This document shows positions 34,670 to 43,425 of a stretch of 64,000 bases of DNA, one piece after another. This DNA comes from Pseudoips prasinana (taxonomy: Eukaryota; Arthropoda; Insecta; Lepidoptera; Nolidae). The notes beneath the pieces were generated by a model, which saw nothing but the letters and a program-made list of their open reading frames with translations, was not told where the DNA came from and did not search any database. The stretch spans positions 17,799,001-17,863,000 of the forward strand of contig OX621241.1 in assembly GCA_951640165.1 (NCBI GenBank), given 5' to 3'. Within the stretch, counting starts at the first letter, position 1. Each line of letters starts with the position of its first letter. A program made the translations under genes and the position numbers.

Positions 34670-34835
34670 ATACCACATAATACTACTTTTCTTTTGTAAA
34701 TAAATACTTATATAGAAATTATACCCAGACTCAGGATAAACCGACATGTTCATGCACACAAATATCTGTCCTGGGTAGGAATCGAACCCACGACCTGCGG
34801 CGTGAAAGGCACTTGTATCTACCAACCAATCAAAA
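34670..34835 (-). mobile_element. SINE D, copy 2
   Basis: Minus-strand order: GGTTGGTAGATACAAGTGCC, TTTCACGCCGCAGGTCGTG, perfect B box GGTTCGATTCC, CTACCCAGGACAGATATTTG, CATGAACATGTCGG, and a TAAGTATTTATTTAC end. The B box is intact here, unlike the copy at 16.7 kb. Confidence 0.83.
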
Positions 34836-34863
34836 TATGAATATGAATACAGTGACTTATACA

Positions 34864-35314
34864 TCATCATCATCATCATCATATCAGCCGAAAGACGTCC
34901 ACTGCTGGACCTCAAAGGCTGAAAGGCCTCCCCCAAAGATCTCCACAATTGCCGGTCTTGTGCTATTCGCATCCAGCATTTTCCAGCGACCCGCACAAGA
35001 TCATCGGTCCATATTGTAGGGGGCCTGCCCACGCTGCGTCTTCCGGTTCGTGGTCGCCACTCGAGAACCTTTCTGCCCCAACGGCCGTCGGCTCTACGAG
35101 CTATGGGCCCTGCCCACTGCCACTTCAACTTGGCAATTCTTCGGGCTATGTCGGTGACTTTGGTTCGCCTGCGGATTTCGACATTTCTGATGCGATCCCG
35201 CAGGGAAACTCCGAGCATAGCCCTCTCCATTGCTCTTTGGGTGACCTTGAGCCTTCTAATAAGGCCCATAGTGAGCGACCACGTCTCTGTTCCGTATGTC
35301 ATCACTGGCAACAC
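34864..35314 (-). pseudogene. RTE C-terminal fragment, same frame as the part above
   Basis: From LPVMTYGTETWSLTM to RQLWRSLGEAF, in the same frame as 35423-35959 but separated from it by two nonsense codons. The open frame runs on to 34598 into flanking DNA, adding residues that do not belong to the element. Near the end, the intact relative's FVQQW is lost to a frameshift caused by a few extra bases (near 34912). Confidence 0.82.
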
Positions 35315-35422
35315 ACACTGGTCGAAGACTTTCGACTTGAGACACTGCGGTATTTTGGACGAGAAGATGTTACGTAGCTTCCCGAACGCTGCCCAGCCGA
35401 GTTAGATTCTACGATTGACCTC

Positions 35423-35959
35423 CTACTCGAAGTTGGACCTACCTAGTTGGATGGTCTGTCCTAGGTAAATATAGTTCTCTACAACTTCGAGTGCAGAGTC
35501 ACCGACTTTCAATTGAGTGGGTGCAACATGGACGTTTGACATGATTTTCGTCTTATCCATGTTCATTTTCAGACCCACTTGTTGAGAGACTCTGCTGAGG
35601 TCATCGAGCATTGTACCGAGGTCTTCCATGGTCTCAGCCATGACTACGATATCATCGGTAAATCGAAGGTGAGTGATGTACTCGCCATTGACATTGATGC
35701 CAAAGCCTTTCCAGTCCAGAAGCTTGAAGACGTCTTCCAATGCAGCGGTGAACAGTTTCGGAGATATAACATCTCCCTGTCTCACGCCTCGCTGCAAGTG
35801 GATAGGTATCGAGATCTGGTCCTGGAGTCGCACTGACATAGTGGCGTTTTCATACAAACACTTTATCACCTCGATATACCGGTAGTCAATTTGGCACCTT
35901 ATGAGAGACCTCAGCACAACCCATGTTTCGATAGAATCAAAGGCTTTCTCATAGTCCAC
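35423..35959 (-). pseudogene. RTE reverse transcriptase fragment, N-terminal part
   Basis: 178 residues beginning MDYEKAFDSIETW (motif A), with motif B RGVRQGDVISPKLF and motif C RFTDD at about residues 100-104. It ends at a TAG where the intact relative has lysine. The frame continues past this stop with the thumb and C-terminal region at 35314 and below. Catalysis is unlikely because of the truncation. Confidence 0.88.
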
Positions 35960-37431
35960 AAACGCTAAGCACAGTGGCTTGTTATACTCTTCGGTCTTCT
36001 GTATAACTTGCCGCAGCGTATGTATGTGGTCTATGGTGCTAAAGCCTTTTCGGAAACCGGCTTGTTCGGGAGGCTTGACTTATACACATAGAATCTACTA
36101 TAATTTGTTTTACACAACCATTACGTTAGGTAAAACACGTCGCCTTGTAAATATTCTAATAATATTTACGTACAAACAAATTAACAACGTAAAAAACATG
36201 CGGGGCAGTCTTTGGGGACTGCCGATAGAAGTGAATACTATTTTTTCATTGCTCATACTAGGAAGGTAGTGTTTATTTGATCCGTGTAGCGAATGGAAGA
36301 TGGTACTTCCCACATTTGGACGGTAAAGACTCATAGTAATTGCTTTTCTCTCTATGGTGGGAATAAATTTAAAAAATAGAACTTAATTTGGTTAGACAGT
36401 AGGCTGTAAAAAACCTAACATAAGTAAGAAAAGAATGCTGTGGTCATGTGAATGTAAAAACGGCCAGTGTGAATAAAAAAAAGACACTCCGTCTTACGGT
36501 TTATTTTTACCCATCTCTAAAAAGTGCACAACGCCGCTAAAGAAATGTTCACTTTAGAAAAAGAAAATAACTTTACAATAAAAGTTTCTAGTCATATACG
36601 CCACATTACTACACAAAATTATCTCGAAAATTATCTCGAATCTCGAAATCTCATCATCGTAATGCACCGATAAAATTAATTTACGTAGTGTTAATCAGAG
36701 GTAAGTACTACTATCTAATTGTCAGATGTAAGAGATGTCCTAATTAAAATCGAAATTTCTCTCTTTATGTTGCGTCTTATATATTATGGTCGTACTAATG
36801 AACAGATATCTGTAACAATCCACGCTAAACACTGAATAACTGAGGCGTTTCCATGACAACTTTGAGTTCTCATCGAAATCTGATACTTTTCGTATAATTG
36901 GCGTATTAATTGGTACGGATATATTCCCTAAAGAAAATAAAGCCACAGTATAAGCAGGACAGTAGTACAACTAAGGTTTTTGGAGATCAAACAATAACTA
37001 TGATATATAAAACATTTCTTCATTTTTAACAAATAAACGACTTACACCAGTGTCAAGAGTAACTTTGTTAATACAGAATCTTAATATTTAATCCATAAGA
37101 CGTTCTTCTGTTACAGAGTAAAGGACTTAAAACTTTTGAAAATAGGAGTTACGAGTTGTGATTTCAGAATGCAGGGCATTGGAAATTCTATATCACGAGT
37201 AGATCATAATTTTAATGTCTTATGTTTCAGCATAATTTTAATGTCGTATATTTACAAACATGTTTACTTATAAATATAGACCACGCATGATTTCACTATA
37301 AAATAAACTAGAGTTGTCGGATAATAACACCAATGATACCTTAAGCAGTGTCGTCAGATTTGTCACATGATATCATTTCATCATATTCAATACGAACTAA
37401 AATGCCAAACAGGCGTCGCAGTTCCGTCCCA

Positions 37432-37440
37432 GTATAAAAG
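37432..37440 (+). promoter_or_regulatory. TATA-like element
   Basis: GTATAAAAG matches the TATA consensus and lies in a slightly GC-richer setting (CAGTTCCGTCCCA upstream). The candidate start codon is about 91 bp downstream. No initiator consensus is obvious, so this is a weak call. Confidence 0.22.
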
Positions 37441-37530
37441 TTGAATTACTGTGGTGAGTAAAACAATGAAACCTATTCTGTGATAAAAACTGATAAATTC
37501 GACTTACCAAATGTCGTGTATTGTGACAAA

Positions 37531-37566
37531 ATGTCGCCTGCCAAGTGCCCTAATCCAAACGGGTCG
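37531..37566 (+). CDS. Candidate host first coding exon (weak)
   Basis: ATG at 37531 sits in a good insect start context (GACAAAATG). Twelve codons (MSPAKCPNPNGS) follow and end exactly before GTAAGC, a good splice donor, in phase 0. A TATA-like site is upstream. Against it: the reading frame is tiny, another ATG lies upstream, and no downstream exon is visible in the window. No function can be proposed. Confidence 0.18.
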
Positions 37567-38063
37567 GTAAGCCCCGAGAGGTTACACCTAAAAGTTCAGT
37601 CCATCGATATTCTGGTTAAGACAACATTGAGCGTGTTATTTTTAAACTGAGTTTCACTGAAAAGATATTGGAAATTATTACTGAAAATTCATTTGAATGC
37701 AGCAATAATTTCAGATCTGTTGGGTATTTTAAAGTGACTCTTATAAAAGTATACCCCTCGACGTATGCAATAAAGGTATTTTACGTTGCCTGAAATAAAT
37801 CGGCTGAAGGCCAATTGGACTGTAGATTTGTTGTATTTATGTATTTCCATTTCTCTATTGTTTGTGTACGTTGTACGTATTTTAATATTTTTAATCTATA
37901 TATATTATAGAGGAGTTGCTGCTGTATTTTTTAAAACAGGAATTATATGATTTGTTGTTTTAGCATCAGTATAATATGCATACTTTTGTGAAAATTTCAA
38001 CTATTACAGTTCAAGTTATACGGTACACCCCAATGATTGACAAATGGATGAACAGCAGAGGCT

Positions 38064-38270
38064 GCACGTGTGGCGTAGCGGTTAAGACAGTCGCATTGCC
38101 ACTTCGTGTCCCGGGTTCAATTCCCACGCAGGACAACTATTTGTGTGACCCATAAATAGTTTTACTGACCCTGGATGCAATATGTGTCCGTTAATTGTAT
38201 GTCTGTAAAATACCCTGCGAGTTGCGACACAGGGCATCATTATCCTAATGTGGGTGTTGCTTTTAAATAA
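38064..38270 (+). mobile_element. SINE B, copy 3 (best preserved)
   Basis: A box TGGCGTAGCGG (38071-38081) and B box GGTTCAATTCC (38114-38124) both fit the RNA polymerase III consensus at the usual spacing. The body holds GACAACTATTTGTGTGACCC and ACCCTGGATGCAATATGTG, and the end is GACACAGGGCATCATTATCC. It directly precedes repeat L. Confidence 0.88.
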
Positions 38271-38273
38271 AAA

Positions 38274-38348
38274 AACCAGCCAAGTGCGAGTCGGACTCGC
38301 CCATGAAGGGTTTCGCAGGAGCAAGTATTTCAGTTGATTAAATGAGAG
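38274..38348 (+). repeat. Repeat L, left part (split by the RTE)
   Basis: CCAGCCAAGTGCGAGTCGGA through GCAAGTATTTCAGTTGATTA, matching the minus-strand copy at 1-197. It breaks at AAATGAGAG, the RTE target site, and continues at 40724. Confidence 0.9.
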
Positions 38349-38725
38349 TGGGGCAATTTGGAACTGGAGACCGGAACCCCCGGGGCCAGATGTTGGCCGA
38401 CTTCATGGAGAAGGAGGGACTCTTTATGATGAATTCCTTTTTCAGGAAGCCGGATCACCGCAAATGGACCTGGGTGAGTCCCGATGGTAAAACTAAAAAT
38501 GAGATAGACTTTATCTTGTCGTTGAGACGACAGATGTTCAATGATGTCTCCGTGATCAATGCGGTTAAAACCGGGAGCGATCACAGACTGGTCAGAGGCT
38601 CATTGAACCTTAATGTCAAACTCCAGAGGTCCCGACTGATAAAGTCTACGCTCCGACCTTTACCTATCCACGCCAAAACCCCGAGCCATTTCAGCTCGAA
38701 CTGCAAAACCGTTTCGAATGCCTAG
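38349..38725 (+). pseudogene. RTE endonuclease domain, C-terminal fragment
   Basis: About 100 residues of the apurinic-type endonuclease: W.WVSPDGK..NEIDFILS and, 33 residues later, SDHRLVR, where the histidine and aspartate belong to the active site. The family nicks target DNA for target-primed reverse transcription. The N-terminal catalytic residues are absent. After about 38640 this frame is out of register with the element's real protein and its last 30 residues are spurious. Confidence 0.85.
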
Positions 38726-38739
38726 CAGACTGCGAGGAA

Positions 38740-40716
38740 GTGGACTCATACTATGACAGGCTCGTAGAAGCTGTCCATACGGCTGGGTCTAAGGTCTTCA
38801 AGGCCCGTCGTACAAACAGAACTAAAAAGATCTCTGACTTTACCCTGCAACTTAAGGAAGAAAGACGGAAAATGGTTTTGACATCCTCAGATGATGCTAC
38901 CAGATATCGGCAGCTCAACAGACAGATCTCAAAGTCTTTGACTCGCGACACGCGTCAATTTAATACAAAAAGTATTAAAGAGGCCATTGAGCGCAACAAA
39001 GGCTCCAAAGTGTTCGCAAGAGCTCTGTCTGTTGGACAGAGCCAACTGACGAAGCTGAAGACTGAGGATGGTAGAATCGTCACGTCTAAACCTGAGTTGT
39101 TGGGCGAGATCGAGAAGTTCTACGGACAGTTATATACGACTACACAGCCACCTGTCAAAAGTCATGCCTCAGATCCCAGAGCACGACTAACCCGACATTA
39201 CACCGAAGACATCCCGGACGTCAGCCTGTACGAGATTAGAATGGCTCTCAGACAACTCAAGAACAACAAGGCGCCTGGTGATGATGGAGTTACAGCTGAG
39301 CTTCTGAAGGCGGGTGGTACACCAATCCTACGGGCCCTTCAGAAGTTATTTAACTCCGTCATACTGGATGGTCAAACGCCACAAGCATGGCACAGGAGTG
39401 TGGTGGTGCTCTTCTACAAAAAGGGGGACAAAACCCTATTGAAGAATTATAGACCCATCACACTGCTGAGCCATGTTTACAAGTTGTTTTCGAGGGTCAT
39501 TACGAACCGTCTCGCGCGCTGGTTTGACGACTTCCAGCCTCCCGAACAAGCCGGTTTCCGAAAAGGCTTTAGTACCATAGACCACATACATACGCTGCGG
39601 CAAGTTATACAGAAGACCGAAGAGTATAACAAGCCACTGTGCTTAGCGTTTGTGGACTATGAGAAAGCCTTCGATTCTATCGAAACATGGGCCGTGCTGA
39701 GGTCTCTCATAAGGTGCCAAATCGACTACCGGTATATCGAGGTGATAAAGTGCTTGTATGAAAACGCCACTATGTCAGTGCGACTCCAGGACCAGAACTC
39801 GAAACCTATCCACTTGCAGCGAGGCGTGAGACAGGGAGATGTTATATCTCCGAAACTGTTCACCGCTGCATTGGAAGATGTCTTCAAGCTTCTGGACTGG
39901 AAAGGCTTTGGCATCAATGTCAATGGCGAGTACATGACTCACCTTCGATTTGCCGATGATATAGTAGTCATGGCTGAGACCATGGAAGACCTCGGTACAA
40001 TGCTCGATGACCTCAGCAGAGTCTCTCAACAAGTGGGTCTGAAAATGAACATGGATAAGACGAAAATCATGTCAAACGTCCATGTTGCACCCACTCAATT
40101 CATAGTTGGTGACTCTGCACTCGAAGTTGTAGAGAACTATATTTACCTAGGACAGACCATCCAACTAGGTAGGTCCAACTTCGAGAAGGAGGTCAATCGT
40201 AGAATCCAACTCGGCTGGGCAGCGTTCGGGAAGCTACGTAACATCTTCTCGTCCAAAATACCGCAGTGTCTCAAGTCGAAAGTCTTCGACCAGTGTGTGT
40301 TGCCAGTGATGACTTACGGAACAGAGACTTGGTCGCTCACTATGAGCCTTATTAGAAGGCTCAAGGTCACTCAAAGAGTAATGGAGAGGGCTATGCTCGG
40401 AGTTTCCCTGCGGGATCGAATCAGAAATGCCGAGATCCGCAGGCGAACCAAAGTCACCGACAAGGCCCGAAGAATTGCAAAACTGAAGTGGCAGTGGGCG
40501 GGGCACATAGCTCGTAGAACCGATGGCCGTTGGGGCAGAAAGGTTCTTGAGTGGCGACCACGAACCGGAAGACGCAGCGTGGGCAGGGCCCCTAGAAGAT
40601 GGACCGATGATCTTGTGCGGGTCGCTGGAAACTGCTGGATGCGAACAGCGCAAGACCGGCAATTGTGGAGATCTTTGGGGGAGGCCTTTGTCCAGCAGTG
40701 GACGTCTTTCGGCTGA
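38740..40716 (+). CDS. RTE reverse transcriptase (5'-truncated ORF)
   Basis: 658 residues from the first ATG; the frame is already open from 38614, encoding the linker after the endonuclease. Polymerase motifs in order: KAPGDDG (177-183), YRPITLLSHVYKL (237-249), EQAGFRKGFST (269-279), motif A FVDYEKAFDS (catalytic Asp306), motif B RGVRQGDVISPKLF (361-374), motif C RFADD (Asp406, Asp407), then the thumb. A basic C-terminal segment KLKWQWAGHIARR...RRWTDD precedes the stop. All catalytic residues are present and there is no internal stop, so it decayed little after insertion. Without the endonuclease and 5' end it cannot act as an autonomous element. Confidence 0.93.
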   Translation: MDSYYDRLVEAVHTAGSKVFKARRTNRTKKISDFTLQLKEERRKMVLTSSDDATRYRQLNRQISKSLTRDTRQFNTKSIKEAIERNKGSKVFARALSVGQSQLTKLKTEDGRIVTSKPELLGEIEKFYGQLYTTTQPPVKSHASDPRARLTRHYTEDIPDVSLYEIRMALRQLKNNKAPGDDGVTAELLKAGGTPILRALQKLFNSVILDGQTPQAWHRSVVVLFYKKGDKTLLKNYRPITLLSHVYKLFSRVITNRLARWFDDFQPPEQAGFRKGFSTIDHIHTLRQVIQKTEEYNKPLCLAFVDYEKAFDSIETWAVLRSLIRCQIDYRYIEVIKCLYENATMSVRLQDQNSKPIHLQRGVRQGDVISPKLFTAALEDVFKLLDWKGFGINVNGEYMTHLRFADDIVVMAETMEDLGTMLDDLSRVSQQVGLKMNMDKTKIMSNVHVAPTQFIVGDSALEVVENYIYLGQTIQLGRSNFEKEVNRRIQLGWAAFGKLRNIFSSKIPQCLKSKVFDQCVLPVMTYGTETWSLTMSLIRRLKVTQRVMERAMLGVSLRDRIRNAEIRRRTKVTDKARRIAKLKWQWAGHIARRTDGRWGRKVLEWRPRTGRRSVGRAPRRWTDDLVRVAGNCWMRTAQDRQLWRSLGEAFVQQWTSFG

Positions 40717-40723
40717 TATGATG

Positions 40724-41240
40724 AAATGAGAGGTAAATTGCGGTTAACGATTTATGACGCATTAAAAATAACTACTTACTACATCTCGTTCAAACCAATT
40801 TTCGTTGTTAGTTTACATGGTACATCATATATTTTTTGTAGTTTTATTAATCTCTTATTTTAGAAGTTACAGGGAGGGACCCTCATTTTTCCACTTTGGA
40901 AGTGTCTCTCACGCAAACTATTCAGTTTAGAAAAAATGATATTAGGAACCTCAATATCGTTTTTAAAGACCTATCCATAGATACCCCACATGTTTGGGTA
41001 CGATGAAAACAATTTTTTTGAGTTTCAGTTTTATGTATGGGGAACCCCCAAAATTATTATTCTTTCTCTATTTTTGTGTGAATTTCTTAATGCGGTTCAC
41101 AGAATACATCTACTTACCAAGTTTCAACAGCACAGCTCTTATAGTTTCGGAAAAAAGTGGCTGTGACATACGGACGGACAGACTTGACGAATCTATAAGG
41201 GTTCCGTTTTTTGCCATTTGGCTACGGATCCCTAAAAATA
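40724..41240 (+). repeat. Repeat L, right part
   Basis: Continues the repeat split by the RTE: AGGTAAATTGCGGTTAACG, then ACTACATCTCGTTCAAACCA, GGAAGTGTCTCTCACGCAAA, TATGGGGAACCCCCAAAA, GGTTCACAGAATACATCTAC and the end AAGGGTTCCG, GGCTACGGATCCCT. With the left part it forms an element of about 590 bp. The 93-residue frame here is not a gene. The class is unknown to me; the family is very abundant in Lepidoptera. Confidence 0.85.
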
Positions 41241-41756
41241 GTATCCGTTGGAACTTTTTGAGTACCAAAGTGTAAAACATTAACCATCAAAGCTGAAATA
41301 TATTTTTAAAACAGTCATCAATATGATCTCATTACCATTTTGCTGACTGTTATAAAATAGCATTTCAGTAAGTGTGCTGTGTTTGTGACGGTTAATATAG
41401 TACTATACCACCTAATAAATACATAAATCGGTGATAGATTTAACCAACAAATTACTTTCATTTAATTGCTGACGATTTGCCTTAAATCATGGAAGCTGTC
41501 CATTGTCCCTAATATATTACCGACCAGATGAAACTACTACTAAGTTAATTAGATGATGAGATTTATTTTAATCTAAAATAATATATACACTACTCTACCT
41601 TTTTTCAATCAAAGTATATTGCGTTCTGCGTATGGTAAGAATGCCTGAATTAAAAATAATTAGAGAAGGGTTACTAACGCATAAGTGATGCCATATATGT
41701 TGCATACGTCGGCTATATTTAAAAATTCCACTAGGCTTTCATATTCACGAAGAAGA
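41241..41756. other. AT-rich stretch
   Basis: No coding signal recognised. Confidence 0.45.
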
Positions 41757-41998
41757 TCATCATCATCATCATCATCATGTCAGCCAAAGTACAACATGTC
41801 AGACAAAAGACTCCCCATAGAATGGGGGATATGCCATAATCGCCACGCTTTGCAGACGGGTTGGCGATCGCAGTTTGATGGTCATAGTTCACAGAAAAAC
41901 GCTGCTGCCCGTTCTCTCGTAGGTATTCCCTCGGACGATTTCTACGCCCCCCATGGGATGAAATGGGGTGATGATATTCTATGCCGGCACCACACAGC
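41757..41998 (-). mobile_element. SINE R, copy 7
   Basis: On the plus strand it starts with seven CAT units, then GTCAGCCAAAGTA, and ends GCCGGCACCACACAGC. It is the GGCTGACATGATG tail subtype with the longest ATG repeat of the family here. AGAAGAT flanks both sides (near 41749 and 42017), a possible but short duplication. Confidence 0.87.
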
Positions 41999-42304
41999 AA
42001 CGCAGACACAAGACTAGAAGATAGTTTTAATAATTCATCCTTTAAATGGGTGGAAAGTGATATAAAAGACGGTATAAAAGAAGAATCTAACACGCTGGAT
42101 TTAAATTTCTCTTACCGTAATTTATTTATTAAATTGAATTTTCTTACCGCAGCTGAATGCTGATTTGCTTTTTAGGGTTCCCTGAATCTCTTGAAAACTG
42201 GTATGTCTATTGTACGCCTGGGTATATGCCAAAATAATAATAACACGATGATAGAAATCTCTTTCAAAATATTTCCAAATAGTTTAGTAAATAGTAGTAG
42301 TAGT

Positions 42305-42510
42305 TTACTGCACCTGTGGCGGCTAAGTCAGTCGCCTCACCGCTTCGTGTCGCGGGTTCGAGTCCAGCGCCTGACAACTATGTCTGTGGCCCATAAATAG
42401 TTGTTCTGAGTCTGGATGTTATTTGTGTCCGTCTATTATATGTTTTTATACCCGCGACACAGGGATTAACTTACCTAATGCGACCGTTGTCGTTTTAAAA
42501 ATGAAGAAGA
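42305..42510 (+). mobile_element. SINE B, copy 4
   Basis: Head CACCTGTGGCGGCTAAGTCA, perfect B box GGTTCGAGTCC, CTGACAACTATGTCTGTGGC, GAGTCTGGATGTTATTTGTG, and the end CGCGACACAGGGATTAAC. Confidence 0.83.
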
Positions 42511-43133
42511 AGAAATAGTTAATAAAACTCATCTTTTTTTTTTAATCGACTAGACAGATGAAGCTGCATGTTTTAAATACTAACGAAAGAACTAAAAATA
42601 AATATAACAAGGATTGCTATGACAGATACAAATATACAAGTTTTTCAATTGTATAAGGTAGTAAAGATAGTTTACAAACGTTTACTAGGCATGTCATCTC
42701 CCCATTATTTCTGATACTAGACTCCCAATTTTGAAACTTATCCTAATATAGCCCTTAGATATGTTTCGGCTTATAGAAACACTTCTTCAACTAGATCCTA
42801 AGTATTGAAAGATCCCACTGCGAATGAAAGATTGTCTGATGATTGTATCCCTTTACAGCAGATGTCTAGTAGAGCGAGGCACGACTCGCTCGTGGCCGGT
42901 TTACGGTCTCACGGTATATTCGATACTAAATCTGTACCTAAGATTCAGATCTACTAAAGTTTTATTTTTAAAAGCTACTCATATTTAGTGTGTTATATAG
43001 CTCGCTAAAGTTGCTTTCTGAGGGAAAATCATGTTTATACAGTATATTACTCAATACTACTATGATGTATATAAGTAAATTTCATCATTTTTGGATAAAT
43101 AATATTTCTTTGATTTATGTCTCGAAACTTGGC
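42511..43133. other. AT-rich stretch
   Basis: No gene or repeat identified with confidence. Confidence 0.4.
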
Positions 43134-43144
43134 ACAGATCTATT

Positions 43145-43270
43145 AATCAAAATACAAAATCAATATTTAGTGTTAATTCCGCTAATTGTCAGTTTAATCA
43201 TTCTGGGATGCAATTTGCACCGCCCTCCCGCCCGCAAAAATGTGCACATGCAAAGAAGGACAATATAAAA
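43145..43270. repeat. Left inverted arm of the Penelope-like element
   Basis: 126 bp from AATCAAAATACAAAATC to GGACAATATAAAA, a perfect reverse complement of 44979-45104. It contains the GC-rich CACCGCCCTCCCGCCCGC block. Perfect identity implies the arms were formed in the same insertion event. Confidence 0.95.
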
Positions 43271-43290
43271 AGCAAATTACATGCGCCAGT

Positions 43291-43336
43291 ACGATACCCA
43301 ACACGTGTTTCGGTCCTCCACGGACCATTCTCAAGG
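43291..43336 (-). ncRNA. Hammerhead-ribozyme-like motif, degenerate
   Basis: On the minus strand, GGTCC-GTGGA-GGACC forms a 5-bp stem with a 5-nt loop, followed directly by GAAAC and the self-complementary ACACGTGT. This is the arrangement of stem II, the GAAA core and stem III of the short type I hammerheads known in Penelope-like elements. The CUGAUGA box is not intact: CTTGAGAAT stands in its place. It is either an inactive relic or a variant. Confidence 0.5.
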
Positions 43337-43388
43337 GCTGCTAACTCGTCGAGTGCTCGAAGGAGACTAAACGTCAACGAGGCGAGCG

Positions 43389-43401
43389 CTCTTTTATATA
43401 C
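43389..43401 (-). promoter_or_regulatory. TATA box in the Penelope 3' repeat
   Basis: On the minus strand GTATATAAAAGAGCG lies 25 bp after the stop codon of the polymerase. Penelope-like elements carry their promoter in the terminal repeat, so in a full element the matching repeat upstream would drive the ORF. In this truncated copy it would transcribe only the 3' flank. Confidence 0.55.
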
Positions 43402-43425
43402 TACCAGCCGCATGGACAATTATTT

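Larger units (their letters stand above)
34864..36075 (-). mobile_element. RTE-type LINE, 5'-truncated, with 11-bp target duplication
   Basis: TGACTTATACA occurs exactly at 34853-34863 and 36076-36086, bracketing a 1212-bp minus-strand element that ends in (ATG)n. It encodes the polymerase from just upstream of motif A (FVDYEKAFDSIE at the start) through RGVRQGDVISPKLF and LRFTDD to the C-terminus. The residues are very close to the copy at 38.3 kb. Motif C reads FTDD instead of FADD. Two nonsense codons lie near 35421 (AAG to TAG) and 35399 (CAA to TAA) in an otherwise continuous frame. Confidence 0.92.
36087..38063. other. AT-rich stretch with one candidate first exon
   Basis: No long frame with recognisable motifs (the 96- and 76-residue frames look like chance). 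See the separate entries at 37432 and 37531. Confidence 0.45.
38349..40723 (+). mobile_element. RTE-type LINE inserted in repeat L, 9-bp target duplication
   Basis: AAATGAGAG at 38340-38348 is repeated at 40724-40732 and repeat L resumes in register after it, so the element is 2375 bp. It is 5'-truncated within the AP endonuclease domain: the plus frame up to about 38640 has WTWVSPDGKTKNEIDFIL and GSDHRLVR, the last endonuclease blocks. A one-base frameshift near 38640 separates this from the polymerase frame, which is open to the stop at 40716. The 3' end is GGCTGATATGATG, with the stop codon a few bases from the end as is usual for RTE. Confidence 0.95.
43271..43425 (-). repeat. 3' terminal repeat region of the Penelope-like element
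   Basis: Non-coding stretch between the stop codon and the left inverted arm. It holds the TATA box and the hammerhead-like motif. No second direct copy exists upstream of the ORF, in line with 5' truncation. Confidence 0.7.

Noticed and set aside
34598..34863. Extra C-terminal residues of the 238-residue minus frame
   Set aside because: The frame continues past the RTE 3' end and its target duplication through SINE D, so these residues are flanking sequence.
40234..40662. 142-residue minus-strand frame, matched by a similar one at 34949-35377
   Set aside because: Both are antisense to the same C-terminal part of the RTE. Their similarity comes from the similarity of the RTE copies.
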